Notes: generated from the sequence alone by a model not told the origin. 64,000 nucleotides of DNA from Flaccisagitta enflata (GCA_965153355.1 OZ231128.1:19902001-19966000), one strand, 5' to 3'. Numbered from the stretch's first letter, positions 48,009 to 58,298 are shown. Numbers and translations: made by a program.

Positions 48009-48133
48009 TGAATGAATGAATGAATGAATGAATGAATGAATGAATGAATGAATGAATGAATGAATAAATGAATGAATGAATGAATGAATGAATGAATGAA
48101 TGAATGAATAAATGAATGAATGAATGAATGAAT
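48009..48133. repeat. (GAAT)n microsatellite
   Basis: About 30 units with two GAATAAAT changes. Confidence 0.97.
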
Positions 48134-48273
48134 GGGATACGTTAAGATTGGTGGTTAGTATAAGCTTTGGAGTTGTGTAGGCGTAAGGCCCATAAGAGCA
48201 AGCTAAGGGGTGGTATTATGGTAAAGGGTGGAGTTAGAGGCAGGGATAAAGGGAGTTAATGGATTCCTTATAA

Positions 48274-48447
48274 CAAGGCCGGATACACGGCCATCAGTTG
48301 GGGACGGGTGGGCGGGGGCGTAAATGCCCGTTTTCCCACTTTTCGACTCGATGGTTACGGACCAACGGACCGACGGACGGACGGACCGACGGACGGACGG
48401 ACGGACGGACAAAGCCTCTTATAGAGTTGCGTGTCCGCAACTAAAAA
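48274..48447 (-). mobile_element. Hairpin-ended element
   Basis: ACAAGGCCGGATACACGGCC start; (GACG)n; AGTTGCGTGTCCGCAACT + AAAAA end. Confidence 0.85.
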
Positions 48448-48577
48448 TGAGCGCACTGGCAGTTCGCTGATATCAAATTTGACTGTAAGACTTAGTGAAT
48501 TTCTGCACATAATTGTCCATAAATACACACAAATACACATTAGAGCACACGCATGCAACTTTCCATCATAGTTTTCA

Positions 48578-49243
48578 GATGCGGACACGCAACTCTAAAA
48601 GAGCCTTTGTCCGTCCTTTGGTCCGTTTGTCCATTGGTTCATTGGTCCGTCAGTCCGTCCATCACGCATGAGTCAATAGTCGCAAAAGCGTCAGATGGTC
48701 AGCGGTACCCGTGCCCTGCCTGAATAGGTTGTGCTAAAAGTTGAGGGGGGAGCAGGGCAGCGGCCCCAAAGAGGTCGATGACCTATGCTTTCACACACAT
48801 GGGGAATTTTCTCCTCCTCCTCCTTGGATCCGGCCTCTTAGCTGGGATTTGGACTTAAAGGCTGAGATTTGGGCCTCAAGGCTGGTATTTTGGCCTTGAG
48901 ACTGGGATTTGGGCCTCGAGGCTAGGATTTGGGCCTCTAGGCTAGGATTTGGGCCTCAAGACCTGGATTTAAGCCTTGACTCTTGAGACTAGAATTTGGG
49001 CCTTGAGACTGGGATTTGAGGGGGGGGCGGAAAAGAAGAAGGAGGAGGAGGAGAAGAGGGGGAAAATTCCCCACATGTGTGAAAGCATAGGTCATCGATC
49101 CCTTTGGGGCCGCTGCCCAAAAAGTGGAAAAATGAGTGTTTTTGAGGCTGTTGTGGGTATATGTGTTGATGGGGGGAGCATGGGGATTGGATGCCCCTGC
49201 CCGCCCGTGCGCAGCGATATTGTGACCCCGCGTCGCTTGTTTT
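48578..49243 (+). mobile_element. Composite hairpin element with foldback core
   Basis: Hairpin side GATGCGGACACGCAACTC. The core opens AGTCGCAAAAGCGTCAGATG. Inverted arms with GACCTATGCTTTCACACACA and its complement enclose a GAGGCTGGGATTTGGGCC array. The far end reads TGCCCGCCCGTGCGCAGCGA, TATTGTGACCCCGCGTCGC. Confidence 0.8.
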
Positions 49244-49404
49244 CTTTCTCTCGCGAAGCGTGAGGGAAACGATGTATAAAATCAATTGAGTTTATCTCCG
49301 GTATAAAAATGACATAAAAACCGAATCATGAGGAAGAAAATGTGGAAGTCATACTTATGTGTCTCATGAGAATCAGAAGAGGGAAAGGAATATAGATCGT
49401 GGTG

Positions 49405-49894
49405 CACTGTGCTTTTAAAACAGTTCCGAGTGAAAAGTCACATAACAGTAAGTTTTTCTGCAGTTTTGTGTAGTGGTGGAGTGCAATAACATGTATCTAG
49501 CAAAAATAAAATCATTCCCTAAGCGCTTTTTGAGTAATCTTCAAAATAGGAAAAAAATGGATTCATTTTTAATGCAGATTCTACTGAGGTGTGTTGATTC
49601 ATCTTTCTATTTCATATTGTTAATCTATGCAAAATTATAAAATATAGTGTCCTATCAAATCAAAGGGAATTTTGCATAGAATAACAGTTTTAAGTAAAAA
49701 AAATCAATACAACTCAGTCGTATCTTCACTGAAAATGGGTCTAATCTTTTTCCACTTTGAAGATTATTTAAAAGCGCTCGGTGAATGATTTCATTTTGGC
49801 TGGTTATATGGTATCACACCCCAACACTTCACAAAAATGCAGGGAAACCCACTGTTAAGTGATTTTTCACTTGGATTTTTTTAAAAACACAGTG
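49405..49894. mobile_element. Almost loop-free palindromic MITE, ~245-bp arms
   Basis: The whole 490 bp is one imperfect inverted repeat. Ends CACTGTG / CACAGTG; further paired words include AAGCGCTTTTTGAGTAATCT with its inverse near 49770 and TCTATGCAAAATT with AATTTTGCATAGA at the centre. Confidence 0.82.
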
Positions 49895-50035
49895 GTTGAT
49901 TAAACTACTTTATAGTGCCGCGCAAATTGATTTTCTACTACATTCAATTACCAAATTGGGGTAGTTGACCGGTCCATTCGTCTTGATACACAGCTTTAAG
50001 ACAATATCTTTTTATTTATGCTTGGCTTATTATCG

Positions 50036-50880
50036 GGAAAAAAGTCGAAGTCAGTCTTCGACTTTTTGACATATTCGAGAGAAACAGGGTTTTCATTTTC
50101 TTATGCGAAAGTTGGGGATCTCCACCGACCGATTGGGGCCTCTAATGAAATTGATAGGGTAAGTAAATTTGATAATTCTCTTTCATTTGGCGCCAAGCAG
50201 AATGCTCTACGACAAATATTTTTTGCGCTATGATTTTTTAAAGATTTATTTATGAAAAATTTGAATGAAATTTTTTTTGATTTTTTACGATTTTGTGTAT
50301 GATCAATAAAAGAGTGTATTTATATTTGTTTGAGCGTGCAAATACAAGAAAACATGTTTATGAGCACAGCTGCTCATCTGTGAGGGCGTTTTTGAGCATT
50401 TCAGCTCATTTAGCTCATTTAGCTCAGTCTTTTTTTCTGATTTTAAACGTAATGAATAAAGAAATGATTTGATTCATTTTTAAGCATGCAAATACAAGAA
50501 AGCATGTCAGTGAGCATAGCTGCTGATCTGTGAGGATGTTTTAAGTATTCTAGCTCACTTAGCTCATTTAGCTCAGTCTTTTTTTCTGATTTTCAATGGG
50601 ATAAATAAATAAATGTTTTGATGTGAGCATGCAAATATAAGAAAGCATATCAGTGAGCATAGCTGGTTGTCTGGTTGAGGGATTTTGAGCATTTTAGCTT
50701 ATCTAGCTCATTTGGCTCAGTCCTACTTTTCTCTGATTTTCAGTGCAATGAATTCATACAATTGCTCTGGATTTGATCTAACAAATAAAAAGATTTGCAG
50801 TGACTGAAGTTAAAAGTTTCGTGAAAAGTGACCAATGCTTACAACTTTTTTCCTCACGGTGACAGCCGCCATTACTGGTA
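50036..50880. repeat. ~840-bp repeat with ~160-bp tandem monomers, copy 2 (uninterrupted)
   Basis: Equivalent of 12861-14020 without the hAT MITE; the junction at about 50392 reads GTTTTTGAGCATTTCAGCTC. Confidence 0.82.
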
Positions 50881-51016
50881 GAAACAATATAATAATGTGA
50901 AACTATTTTTTTCTATCTCCCCTTTGTCTCTGTGCCTCTCTTCCCTCTGTCTCTGTGTCTCTCTTCCCTCTGTCTCTGTGTCTCTCTTCCCTCTGTCTCT
51001 GTCTCTGTGTGTGTGT

Positions 51017-51101
<85 letters not shown>
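51017..51101. repeat. (CT)n microsatellite forming the exon A pyrimidine tract
   Basis: Lies 11 bases before the exon A acceptor. Confidence 0.97.
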
Positions 51102-51105
<4 letters not shown>

Positions 51106-51112
51106 TTCTCAG

Positions 51113-51221
51113 TGTCAGAGTTCGCGCAGAGAATCGCTGTCGTTTATCAGCAAAATGCAGAAAGTCTTCGCGAAGTCGTCCAAACCTTCCAAAAACGAAA
51201 CAAAGAACTGCTCGCCGAAAG
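51113..51221 (+). CDS. F-BAR protein (FES/FER-like), exon A
   Basis: Acceptor TGTCTTTCTCAG after a (CT)n tract of about 85 bp; donor GAAAG|GTTAGT, phase 2 out. Reading SEFAQRIAVVYQQNAESLRE then VVQTFQKRNKELLAE, it is an amphipathic helix like the first helix of F-BAR domains, which dimerise into curved modules on membrane phosphoinositides. Only the extreme N-terminus should lie upstream. That first exon was not found. Confidence 0.65.
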
Positions 51222-51281
51222 GTTAGTCGTTATCGGAAGAAATGTCCGAGACGATACTGATCTTTGTGATCAACATACAAC

Positions 51282-51314
51282 AACAACGACAGCAACAACA
51301 ACAACGACAACGTC

Positions 51315-51412
<98 letters not shown>

Positions 51413-51413
51413 C
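51282..51413. repeat. (CAA)n microsatellite
   Basis: About 40 units in F-BAR intron A. The poly-Gln/Thr frames are not coding. Confidence 0.97.
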
Positions 51414-51474
51414 GACCAAATTAGAAAGGAGAGACAGCATTGCAAAGGCAAAGCTGTAGTATCAATAGGTCTTT

Positions 51475-51630
51475 TAGTCGCGGACTAGCGACTCTATAAG
51501 AGGCTTTGTCCATCTGTCCATCGGTTGGTTGGTCGGTCCGTGGTAATCGAGTCGTAAAGTGGGAAAACACGCATTTCTGCCCCTGCCCACCCGTCCGCGA
51601 CTGGTATTGGCCGTGTATCCGGCCTTGTTA
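51475..51630 (+). mobile_element. Hairpin-ended element
   Basis: AGTCGCGGACTAGCGACT, CTATAAGAGGCTTTGTCC, AGTCGTAAAGTGGGAAAAC, ending GGCCGTGTATCCGGCCTTGT. One of the most compact full copies. Confidence 0.85.
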
Positions 51631-51916
51631 TTTTCCACAAGAATTTACACATTATCACAGAAGATAGGGAGGGGGGGAACGTATGTCAGGGACAAGTTAA
51701 TGTATCTCATATCTGACTTTGTTGGGTTCTGCTGTGTGCTCATCCTCAATTTGGTTATATCCTCCAGTGAGGAACCTCCACTCATTGCATAGACCATGAC
51801 CTAGTCAATACTCAATCACCTTACCATCTTTGCACCTTGAAAAGCAATGGTTGGGTCATCCAAGCCAAGATACCTGCGTTGCATTTAATTCCACTCTTGT
51901 TTCCTCTTTTTGACAG

Positions 51917-51986
51917 AGCCGGTCTTTCTAATGGCTCGTTTGACGTTTGGGAAGGTCTGATAGCGGAGACGGAAAATGATGCACAG
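51917..51986 (+). CDS. F-BAR protein (FES/FER-like), exon B
   Basis: Acceptor TTTTTGACAG, phase 2 in; donor GCACAG|GTACAA, phase 0. The 23 codons encode RAGLSNGSFDVWEGLIAETE, then NDAQ. FES/FER proteins have a Trp-containing segment followed by a Thr-Glu helix at the same place. The family call rests on the chain of exons rather than this one alone. Confidence 0.65.
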
Positions 51987-52197
51987 GTACAACACAACTA
52001 AAAAATAGACGCACTTTTAGATGGTTCAATATGCCTATAAATCTTTAAAAAAAAAACTAAATAGAATCTTGGACCATATTAAAGCCCTTTGAACCTTTTT
52101 GAAGTATTTTCATCTGGCTCCAATTTGGCAGTACTATTTTTTTCGTTTAGAAATGGCATAAGTTTGAGTGAAAACATTGTCCAATGTGTAAAATTGC

Positions 52198-52262
52198 ACT
52201 GACGGATGGACTGACCGACTGACCGATACGGCAAGTTCTAGAGTCGCGTGTCCGCGTCTAAA
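52198..52262 (-). mobile_element. Hairpin-element 3' fragment
   Basis: GACTGACCGACTGACCG, then AGTCGCGTGTCCGCGTCT, one stem base changed. Confidence 0.65.
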
Positions 52263-52346
52263 AATTGCATTTTCTTTTTTTTTCATCTACAACCACGATT
52301 CTATTTCATCTTGAATTAGTTCTCAACTTTTTTACTCTTATTTCTA

Positions 52347-52835
52347 CAGTAGATGTCGTCTAAACTTGAAAATACGGGGGCCCTCATATCCTAACTACCA
52401 TTTGCGCCAATGAAATGAAACTGTGTCTGTATAATGCTTATGTCCTATAGGGTTAACAAGAGGGTATGGCAGCTCTGTGGATAGAAAATTCTTTTGAATC
52501 TACTAAAACAGCTGCCGGAATTGGTCTAGTGGTTAACTCACTTGACTTCAAATCCCTCTTGATCATATTATTTCTTTAAAAGTTCCAGGTTCGAATCCCA
52601 GGCTGGTTTTGCAATTAAAGCAAATAGATGAAGCTGAAATTCTGCCATAAAAGTGATTGATCCTAATATTTTATACTAAAAGTTTTTTTGTAAGGTAAGC
52701 CATAGGGGGATGCCATACCCCATCGTCAACCCCTTAGGGTCTATACATTACACTAGCAAAATATCAGTCCCCTCACTGTACTGATGCTGAGGTTATGAGC
52801 TCCCCCGTATTTCCAAGTCTAGACGACATCTACTG
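52347..52835. mobile_element. TA-flanked MITE carrying a tRNA-like segment
   Basis: Inverted ends begin CAGTAGATGTCGTCTA and continue AATACGGGGG, about 35-40 bp with few mismatches, flanked by TA. It lies in intron B of the F-BAR gene. Confidence 0.82.
52514..52612 (+). other. tRNA-like sequence with A and B box
   Basis: GCCGGAATTGGTCTAGTGGT contains a near-consensus A box, and GGTTCGAATCCCAGG a perfect-looking B box about 65 bases on. The region between is longer than in a normal tRNA. The T stem has an extra C, and the acceptor ends pair poorly, so this is a tRNA relic or SINE head rather than a working tRNA. Confidence 0.6.
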
Positions 52836-52905
52836 TACTTCATTCTATTCAACCCTGGCGTATAATTGAATCATTTTTTTCTACTGTAATTGATGTTGAT
52901 TTTAG

Positions 52906-53058
52906 TCCCAGACTGAGATCGCCGAGGCTTTGGAGAAGCTCATTTCGGCGCCTCTCGTCCAAATGGCGACTGTCAAAAAGCTGCACGCCAGAAAGCTCTA
53001 CGCGCAACGACAAGAATGCGATTCGTACCTACAAAACCAAGAGGAAAAACTACAAAAA
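52906..53058 (+). CDS. F-BAR protein (FES/FER-like), exon C
   Basis: Acceptor GATTTTAG, phase 0; donor CAAAAA|GTTAGT, phase 0; 51 codons. It is helical: EALEKLISAPLVQMATVKKL then HARKLYAQRQECDSYLQNQE. The APLxxL stretch corresponds to the conserved GPLxxL in FES/FER F-BARs. The last ~70 bases and the donor are copied, whole or in part, three more times just downstream. Compared with FES/FER, about 20 residues seem to be missing between this exon and the next. That could be a shorter helix or an unseen exon in 53059-54640. Confidence 0.7.
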
Positions 53059-53309
53059 GTTAGTTGTTTTGTTGTTGCTGTTGTTATTGTTGTTGTTGTT
53101 GTTTGTTGTTGTTCTACGCGCAACGACAAGAATGCGATTCGTACATACAAAACCAAGAGGCAAAACTACAAAAAGTTAGTAGTTTTGTTGTTGCTGTTGT
53201 TATTGTTGTTGTTGTTTTTGTTCTACGCGCAACGAAAAGAATGCGATTCCTACCTACAAAACCAAGAGGAAAAACTACAAAAAGTTAGTGGGGCTGTTGT
53301 TGCTGTTGC

Positions 53310-53361
<52 letters not shown>

Positions 53362-53400
53362 CTACGCGCAACGACGTTGGTTGCTGTTGTTGTTGTTTAG
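53059..53400 (+). repeat. Array built from the exon C donor edge plus (GTT)n
   Basis: TCTACGCGCAACGACAAGAA through CTACAAAAAGTTAG recurs starting at about 53112 and 53221, each followed by (GTT)n; a last partial copy starts at 53361. The repeated donors read CAAAAA|GTTAGT. Confidence 0.93.
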
Positions 53401-53426
53401 CTTTTGATGTTGTTAAGCATGGTTTA

Positions 53427-53848
53427 CACGCTTTTCATTTTATAAGAACATGGATTTTTAAAGTCAGCCTCAGCGTTCTTATTTTCAACCCCTTTTTGAA
53501 GCTCAAGTGTTCTTAACATGTTCTTATTTTCTAATTCAATAATCTCTTTAGTTATATATCTATAGTAATATAAAAGTTAGGTTTTTAAGCAATTGTGAAA
53601 AAAAAACATTTTCATTGAATAAAAAGAAATGTAAGATTTATATTTAATAAATAATGAATTATCATTTTAGAAAGCATTATCAAAACATCCATCATTCAGG
53701 GTTTTTAATCTAATTTTACATCTTTTTGAAAATCTATATTTTCATTCTCAAATCTGAGGCTCAGCATGTTCTAAAGATGTTCTTATTTTTTGGCCAAATC
53801 TGAGGCTGATGTTCTTATAAACAGTGTTCTTATTAAAAGAAAAGCGTG
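53427..53848. mobile_element. TA-flanked MITE A, uninterrupted copy
   Basis: CACGCTTTTCATTTTATAAG to CTTATTAAAAGAAAAGCGTG, TA on both sides. Inverted relative to 8614-10384. It serves as the empty site for MITE B. Confidence 0.87.
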
Positions 53849-54009
53849 TACCATCTCTTTAACCAATTGAAAAATTTCCACTAGAAAAGTGCTGCCCCAT
53901 TAGCTCATAAACCTTTGACAACCAACATACCAAAAAAGGCGGCTCTCGCCGTAGGAAAAAAGTCTGCGGTGTTTTGAAATTATGATTGTGTTTTGTGGTT
54001 GTCTGTCTC

Positions 54010-54011
54010 TT

Positions 54012-54042
<31 letters not shown>

Positions 54043-54055
54043 GAGCATTTTTTTC

Positions 54056-54122
<67 letters not shown>
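54010..54122. repeat. Poly-T and (CT)n
   Basis: About 33 T, then about 30 CT units. Confidence 0.96.
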
Positions 54123-54124
<2 letters not shown>

Positions 54125-54640
54125 CTCTCTAGCTCACTTGCCAGCGTCAAAAAAGTTAGAGTAAATGTTTGTATTGATTTAAATGTTGTTGTTACATAGC
54201 GCCCGAAATTAAGATCAATGAAAAATAATGATTTTCGGAGAAGATATGATTGATGCGAAAAAATAAAAGAAGATTCAAAAAATCATAGCTCGAAAACTAT
54301 TGATCGCACAGAATTTTGCTTCTGAAAGCGCCATCTGAAAGAAAAAAATAAGCTCTTTCTTAGCCACGAATTTCATGCGTAGTATCATTTGGCCCCCAAA
54401 AAGCAGCAACTTTCTTAAACGCTTCATGAGCAAAAGGGAAATCCAAAAACCTCTGCAGGACTTAAAAAGACCGAAGGAAACTTCGATTTTTTTTCAAAAT
54501 AAGTCCCATTTAAAACCGTTGTTTAATATATCTGCTCTTTGAATTTGGGTCTGTTGTTTACTTTCACATGGAAAGATCTCTTGTTCTTTGCTTCTGGTTT
54601 AGCCGTTTGTCACAATTGACACTTTTTTTTCTTTTTCTAG

Positions 54641-54802
54641 ACGTACCGTGAATATTGCACGAGTTATCAAAGGGTCAAATATGACGCGGTCAAAAACGCT
54701 TTTGGTTATTTTAACGCCCACAACAACTACTGCCTCCAAATCAAGGCTAGCAACAGCCTCATTAAAAACTACAAAACTGTCCAACTACCGTCAATACTCA
54801 AG
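54641..54802 (+). CDS. F-BAR protein (FES/FER-like), exon D
   Basis: Acceptor CTTTTTCTAG, donor CTCAAG|GTGAGC, both phase 0; 54 codons. This is the best-matching part of the gene: YQRVKYDAVKNAFGYFNAHN then NYCLQIKASNSL and VQLPSIL. FES/FER proteins have a Lys-rich helix, then HNxYxLxxxxAxxxxxxYxxxxLPxLL at this position, and the F-BAR core follows the same order. The exon end with its donor has a partial second copy at about 54818-54865. Confidence 0.78.
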
Positions 54803-54992
54803 GTGAGCTACATCAAGGAACTGCAAAACTGTCCATCTACCATCGATAATAAAGGTGAGCTACATCAAAGCACTAATTCCTAATCAAGGCTAGTAGCAGT
54901 GTGTCTTGCTCTGTCTCCATGGCCTGAGGATCGATATACTAGTGGATATGGCCTTATGGGCAGGAGCAGTGAGGTCAAAAGCTCCAAATTAT

Positions 54993-55135
54993 AAAAACAA
55001 GGCCGGATACACGGCCACCAGTTGCGGACGGGTGGGCAGGGGCGGAAATGCGCGTTTTCCCACTTTTCGACTCGATCATTACGGACCAACGGACCGACGG
55101 ACTGACAGATTGGGGTTCAAAATCGGGAATTCGAG
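54993..55135 (-). mobile_element. Hairpin-ended element, hairpin end lost
   Basis: ACAAGGCCGGATACACGGCC, TTTTCCCACTTTTCGACTCG, GACCAACGGACCGACGG. The terminal hairpin is not recognisable. Confidence 0.72.
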
Positions 55136-55179
55136 TAGAACTTGAATCTTTACGTATTCGATCAAATCGTTTTTGACAG

Positions 55180-55260
55180 GAAATTGAAGTGGCTCAAATC
55201 GAGATTCAATCTGCGATAAACAACAGCATCCATCAATACTCGGATTTGATATCGCAAAAG
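55180..55260 (+). CDS. F-BAR protein (FES/FER-like), exon E
   Basis: Acceptor TTTTTGACAG, donor CAAAAG|GTAATA, both phase 0; 27 codons. EIEVAQIEIQSAINNSIHQY then SDLISQK corresponds to the helix after LPxLL in FES/FER, including the Tyr-Ser pair. No internal stop, and phase agrees on both sides. Confidence 0.72.
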
Positions 55261-55377
55261 GTAATATGATATAATATGATTATAATATGATATAATATGA
55301 TATTATACAATGTGATGAGATCAGATAACATCCTTGATTGTCCGCCGATGATTTTAGCAACAGTGGCAGAGGCTAAG

Positions 55378-55527
55378 GAAACAAGGCCGGATACACGGAA
55401 ATCAAGTCGCGGACGGTTGGGCAGGCGCAGTAATACGAAAACCATTCACAATTCAGAAATGTTACGAACGGACGGACGGACAGACCGACCGACATAGCAA
55501 GATGTAGAGTCGCGCGTCCGTGACTTA
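55378..55527 (-). mobile_element. Hairpin-ended element
   Basis: ACAAGGCCGGATACACGGAA start; GACGGACGGAC tetramers; AGTCGCGCGTCCGTGACTT end. Confidence 0.78.
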
Positions 55528-55675
55528 AAAAAAATATGGATATCGGAATAAACAATGACATTCACAACCAAATCCATGACTGCATCAACAGCGAGTTAAC
55601 ATTAGCGACTAACCCTAACGACTACAAAAATACAAGCAATAACACCATTAAACAAGTAATCCAAGAATTGGACAC

Positions 55676-56178
55676 GGTCAGCGGCACCCGATGTCCTGCT
55701 TGGATTGAGCAATTGAAGAAGTGGAATGAGAGTGGGGCAGCGGCCTCAAAGAGTAGATGTCTTGTAGGACGTGGGTAAATTTTGGGGTGTGATTTTAGGC
55801 TGTCAATAGCTTGTTTAAGGCTTTAAGGGTTTGATTTATTGCTAGGAGAGTAGGTAAGCAGCAGGTTTGGGGGCTGGTATGAGGTCAGGGTTGAGGGAAT
55901 TTCATGGTTGAATAGATTCCTGGTCAGATTTTAGGCTGGGGAGAGCAAATTTGAGCTATCAGAGGGCCAATTTCAGGCTGAATAAAAGCCAGGGAGGGTT
56001 CATTAAAGGTCTTCGAGGGCTGAATTTTAGCCTAGGACTTATTTCTAACCTGGAAGAGTGGATTTTGGGCGTGAAAGGGAAAGATTAGGGCTTGAGAGGC
56101 CTTAGGGGGGTATATATGGGGTGGGGGGATATAAGGAAATTCACCCCTGTCCTACAGGACATCAGCCCTTTGGGGCAA
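55676..56178. mobile_element. Foldback element with degenerate core
   Basis: GGTCAGCGGCACCCGATGTC at left. Arms GATGTCTTGTAGGACGTGGG and CCCCTGTCCTACAGGACATC. The core is loosely repeated GATTTTAGGCTG text. Confidence 0.68.
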
Positions 56179-56274
56179 CAAGATTCAACAGCAATAGTAC
56201 CAACAATATACCTGCTATTGCAATATCACAAAAAAAAAACAAAACTTAAATTATTTTTTTACCTCGGTCTTTAG

Positions 56275-56325
56275 GCAACTGATCAGGCGACTCGTTTCCG
56301 CTCGATTAAGACTATGGCGCAACAA
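56275..56325 (+). CDS. F-BAR protein (FES/FER-like), exon F
   Basis: A 17-codon exon (ATDQATRFRSIKTMAQQ). Acceptor CGGTCTTTAG, donor CAACAA|GTAAGA, both phase 0, with a (GT)n tract starting about 11 bases into the intron. Identified because exons E and G needed a short phase-0 helix between them. Confidence 0.65.
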
Positions 56326-56336
56326 GTAAGAACGTT

Positions 56337-56346
56337 TGTGTGTGTG

Positions 56347-56440
<94 letters not shown>
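56337..56440. repeat. (GT)n microsatellite at exon F donor
   Basis: Starts 11 bases inside the intron. Confidence 0.97.
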
Positions 56441-56442
<2 letters not shown>

Positions 56443-56714
56443 TTTGTGCGTGCGCGTGTTTGAATTGGACTCGACTAGACTGCAAACTCGAATCTGTGTC
56501 CCTATCAAGATCATGCCACTAATATTAATCAATAAACAATACTAATGAGCAATATTAACTCATAGTGATTAATTCAATCCAGGGACTTTCGAATGTAGAT
56601 TATCATTAATTGACCTTGTGATTTTTCATGAAAAAAAGATTTTTGAAATTTCCAACCCAATTTATCCCTTCTCTTATCTGCGTCCCCCACGTCTCTCTCT
56701 GAAATTGGCTGATT

Positions 56715-56717
<3 letters not shown>

Positions 56718-56789
<72 letters not shown>
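56718..56789. repeat. (CT)n microsatellite forming the exon G acceptor
   Basis: Runs into TCTCAG without any spacer. Confidence 0.97.
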
Positions 56790-56791
<2 letters not shown>

Positions 56792-56917
56792 GTAAATCCG
56801 TCCAAAGACATCTCCAGCTTTGTTTCTTCCTTAAATCCGGAGGAAAAAAACAAAAAAATCTTTCAACACAATTTTCTCATTCCTGATCCCAATCGTAGCA
56901 ACGCCGCAGAGTCACAC
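56792..56917 (+). CDS. F-BAR protein (FES/FER-like), exon G (end of F-BAR)
   Basis: The acceptor is formed directly by a (CT)n tract ending TCTCTCAG; donor TCACAC|GTAAGT, both phase 0; 42 codons. VNPSKDISSFVSSLNPEE resembles the IDPSxEYxxF motif that closes the F-BAR in FER. FNH-like and PDPNR residues follow. No SH2 or tyrosine-kinase sequence was seen to the end of the window, so either the gene runs past 64 kb or it is an F-BAR-only relative. Confidence 0.72.
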
Positions 56918-56947
56918 GTAAGTACGAAGCGCCGCAACGCGTCATTG

Positions 56948-57233
56948 AGGGCGTGTTTCTAATGACGACTACAAACGTGTTTGTTCCCATTGAACATGAA
57001 TTCAACTGTACCACGAGGGAGTGAGCGAAGTGAGCAAGCGAGCCCGTGAATGGAGCGATTGAGCGGGCGTAATGATGCAAGCTTAGTAAAGCAAGCGTAG
57101 TGATGCAAGCGTAGCGAAGCGAGCATAGCAAAACTGAGCGCTGCAGAGCAAGTGAGCGGTGCAAGTGAATGAACGTAGCGAGCGACCGAGTGGCCCGTTA
57201 AAAACGCAATTGTCTGTGACTAGATACGCGCCT
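56948..57233. mobile_element. GGGCG-family MITE, copy 5
   Basis: Starts AGGGCGTGTTTCTAATGACG and ends GACTAGATACGCGCCT. It lies 30 bases downstream of the exon G donor of the F-BAR gene. Confidence 0.72.
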
Positions 57234-57637
57234 TGAAAATTGTCAACATGTCCCTTGACTATTCCTAAGTCATGGTGCCAAAAAAGGGGAAAATTGAAAA
57301 TGATATTCATAGTGAATAAAAAGGGGAAAATTGAAAATGATATTCATAGCGAAATGACATTTGTTCAATTAACAAATTGATCGTCAGTTCAAATTGAAAA
57401 CTTGTATTTGAAATCAATCAATCAAAACAGACTCATACCCCATAATTTCTGCTCATGCGCTTTTGATTTATCGACATAGAAGATGATAACCAAATGAGTT
57501 ACATGATAGTAACCAAATTGCAGTAACCAAATTGCAGTGCATATATATTGAAGTTCTGAACAGTCATTTCCAATTTCTGCAGTTTGTTTCCCTTAACTTA
57601 TAACTGTCGGACTCACCGACTGACTACGGTAATCATC

Positions 57638-57910
<273 letters not shown>

Positions 57911-58040
57911 ACAGACTGACACAGCGTCAGAGAGAAACTTACAGACAGTCCCAATTTCAAATTGATTCTTTAGATAGATTTTTTTTCTGCGCTGAAATTC
58001 CGCCGGAAACATTGAGTTTTTTTTTCTTTTTTAAACTAAG

Positions 58041-58124
58041 AAGATGGAATGGTTTTCCCTCGAGGCCAGGTCGAAGTCTATCGAAACTCGAAAAGGAGGC
58101 TCAGTTCAAGTGCAAGTGGAATAA
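58041..58124 (+). CDS. Possible last exon of the F-BAR gene
   Basis: After TTTTTTAAACTAAG an open phase-0 stretch encodes KMEWFSLEARSKSIETRKGG then SVQVQVE and a TAA. AATAAA signals lie at 58120-58125 and 58139-58144. Phase agrees with exon G, but there is no family similarity, and the same bases may be the 3' UTR of a minus-strand gene. Weak call. Confidence 0.22.
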   Translation, partial: KMEWFSLEARSKSIETRKGGSVQVQVE

Positions 58125-58248
58125 AATCATTGAAGGAAAATAAAGTGTGTCACCATAATTTTGTTTCATTACATCAAGACAAAAAAGAAGCTGGAATGCT
58201 TTCAGTGGACAAATTGTCTCTACAGTAAAGACACTTGGTGCATACATT

Positions 58249-58298
58249 TTACATTTTGACCTTCGGAGGGACGTCATATAGATCCTTGTACTTAGTCT
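58249..58298 (-). CDS. Possible last coding exon of an unidentified minus-strand gene
   Basis: A very good acceptor (CTCTTTTGTTTCAG) precedes an open frame TKYKDLYDVPPKVKM and a stop. A GATGATG|GTAAGT donor stands 55 bases upstream on the same strand (exon end at 58354), and the join keeps frame as DDETKYKD. No family was recognised. The upstream part is cut off by a hairpin element at 58378. Confidence 0.33.

Noticed and set aside
52514-52612. Functional tRNA gene
   Set aside because: A and B boxes are good, but the middle is too long, the T stem is off by one, and the acceptor stem pairs poorly.
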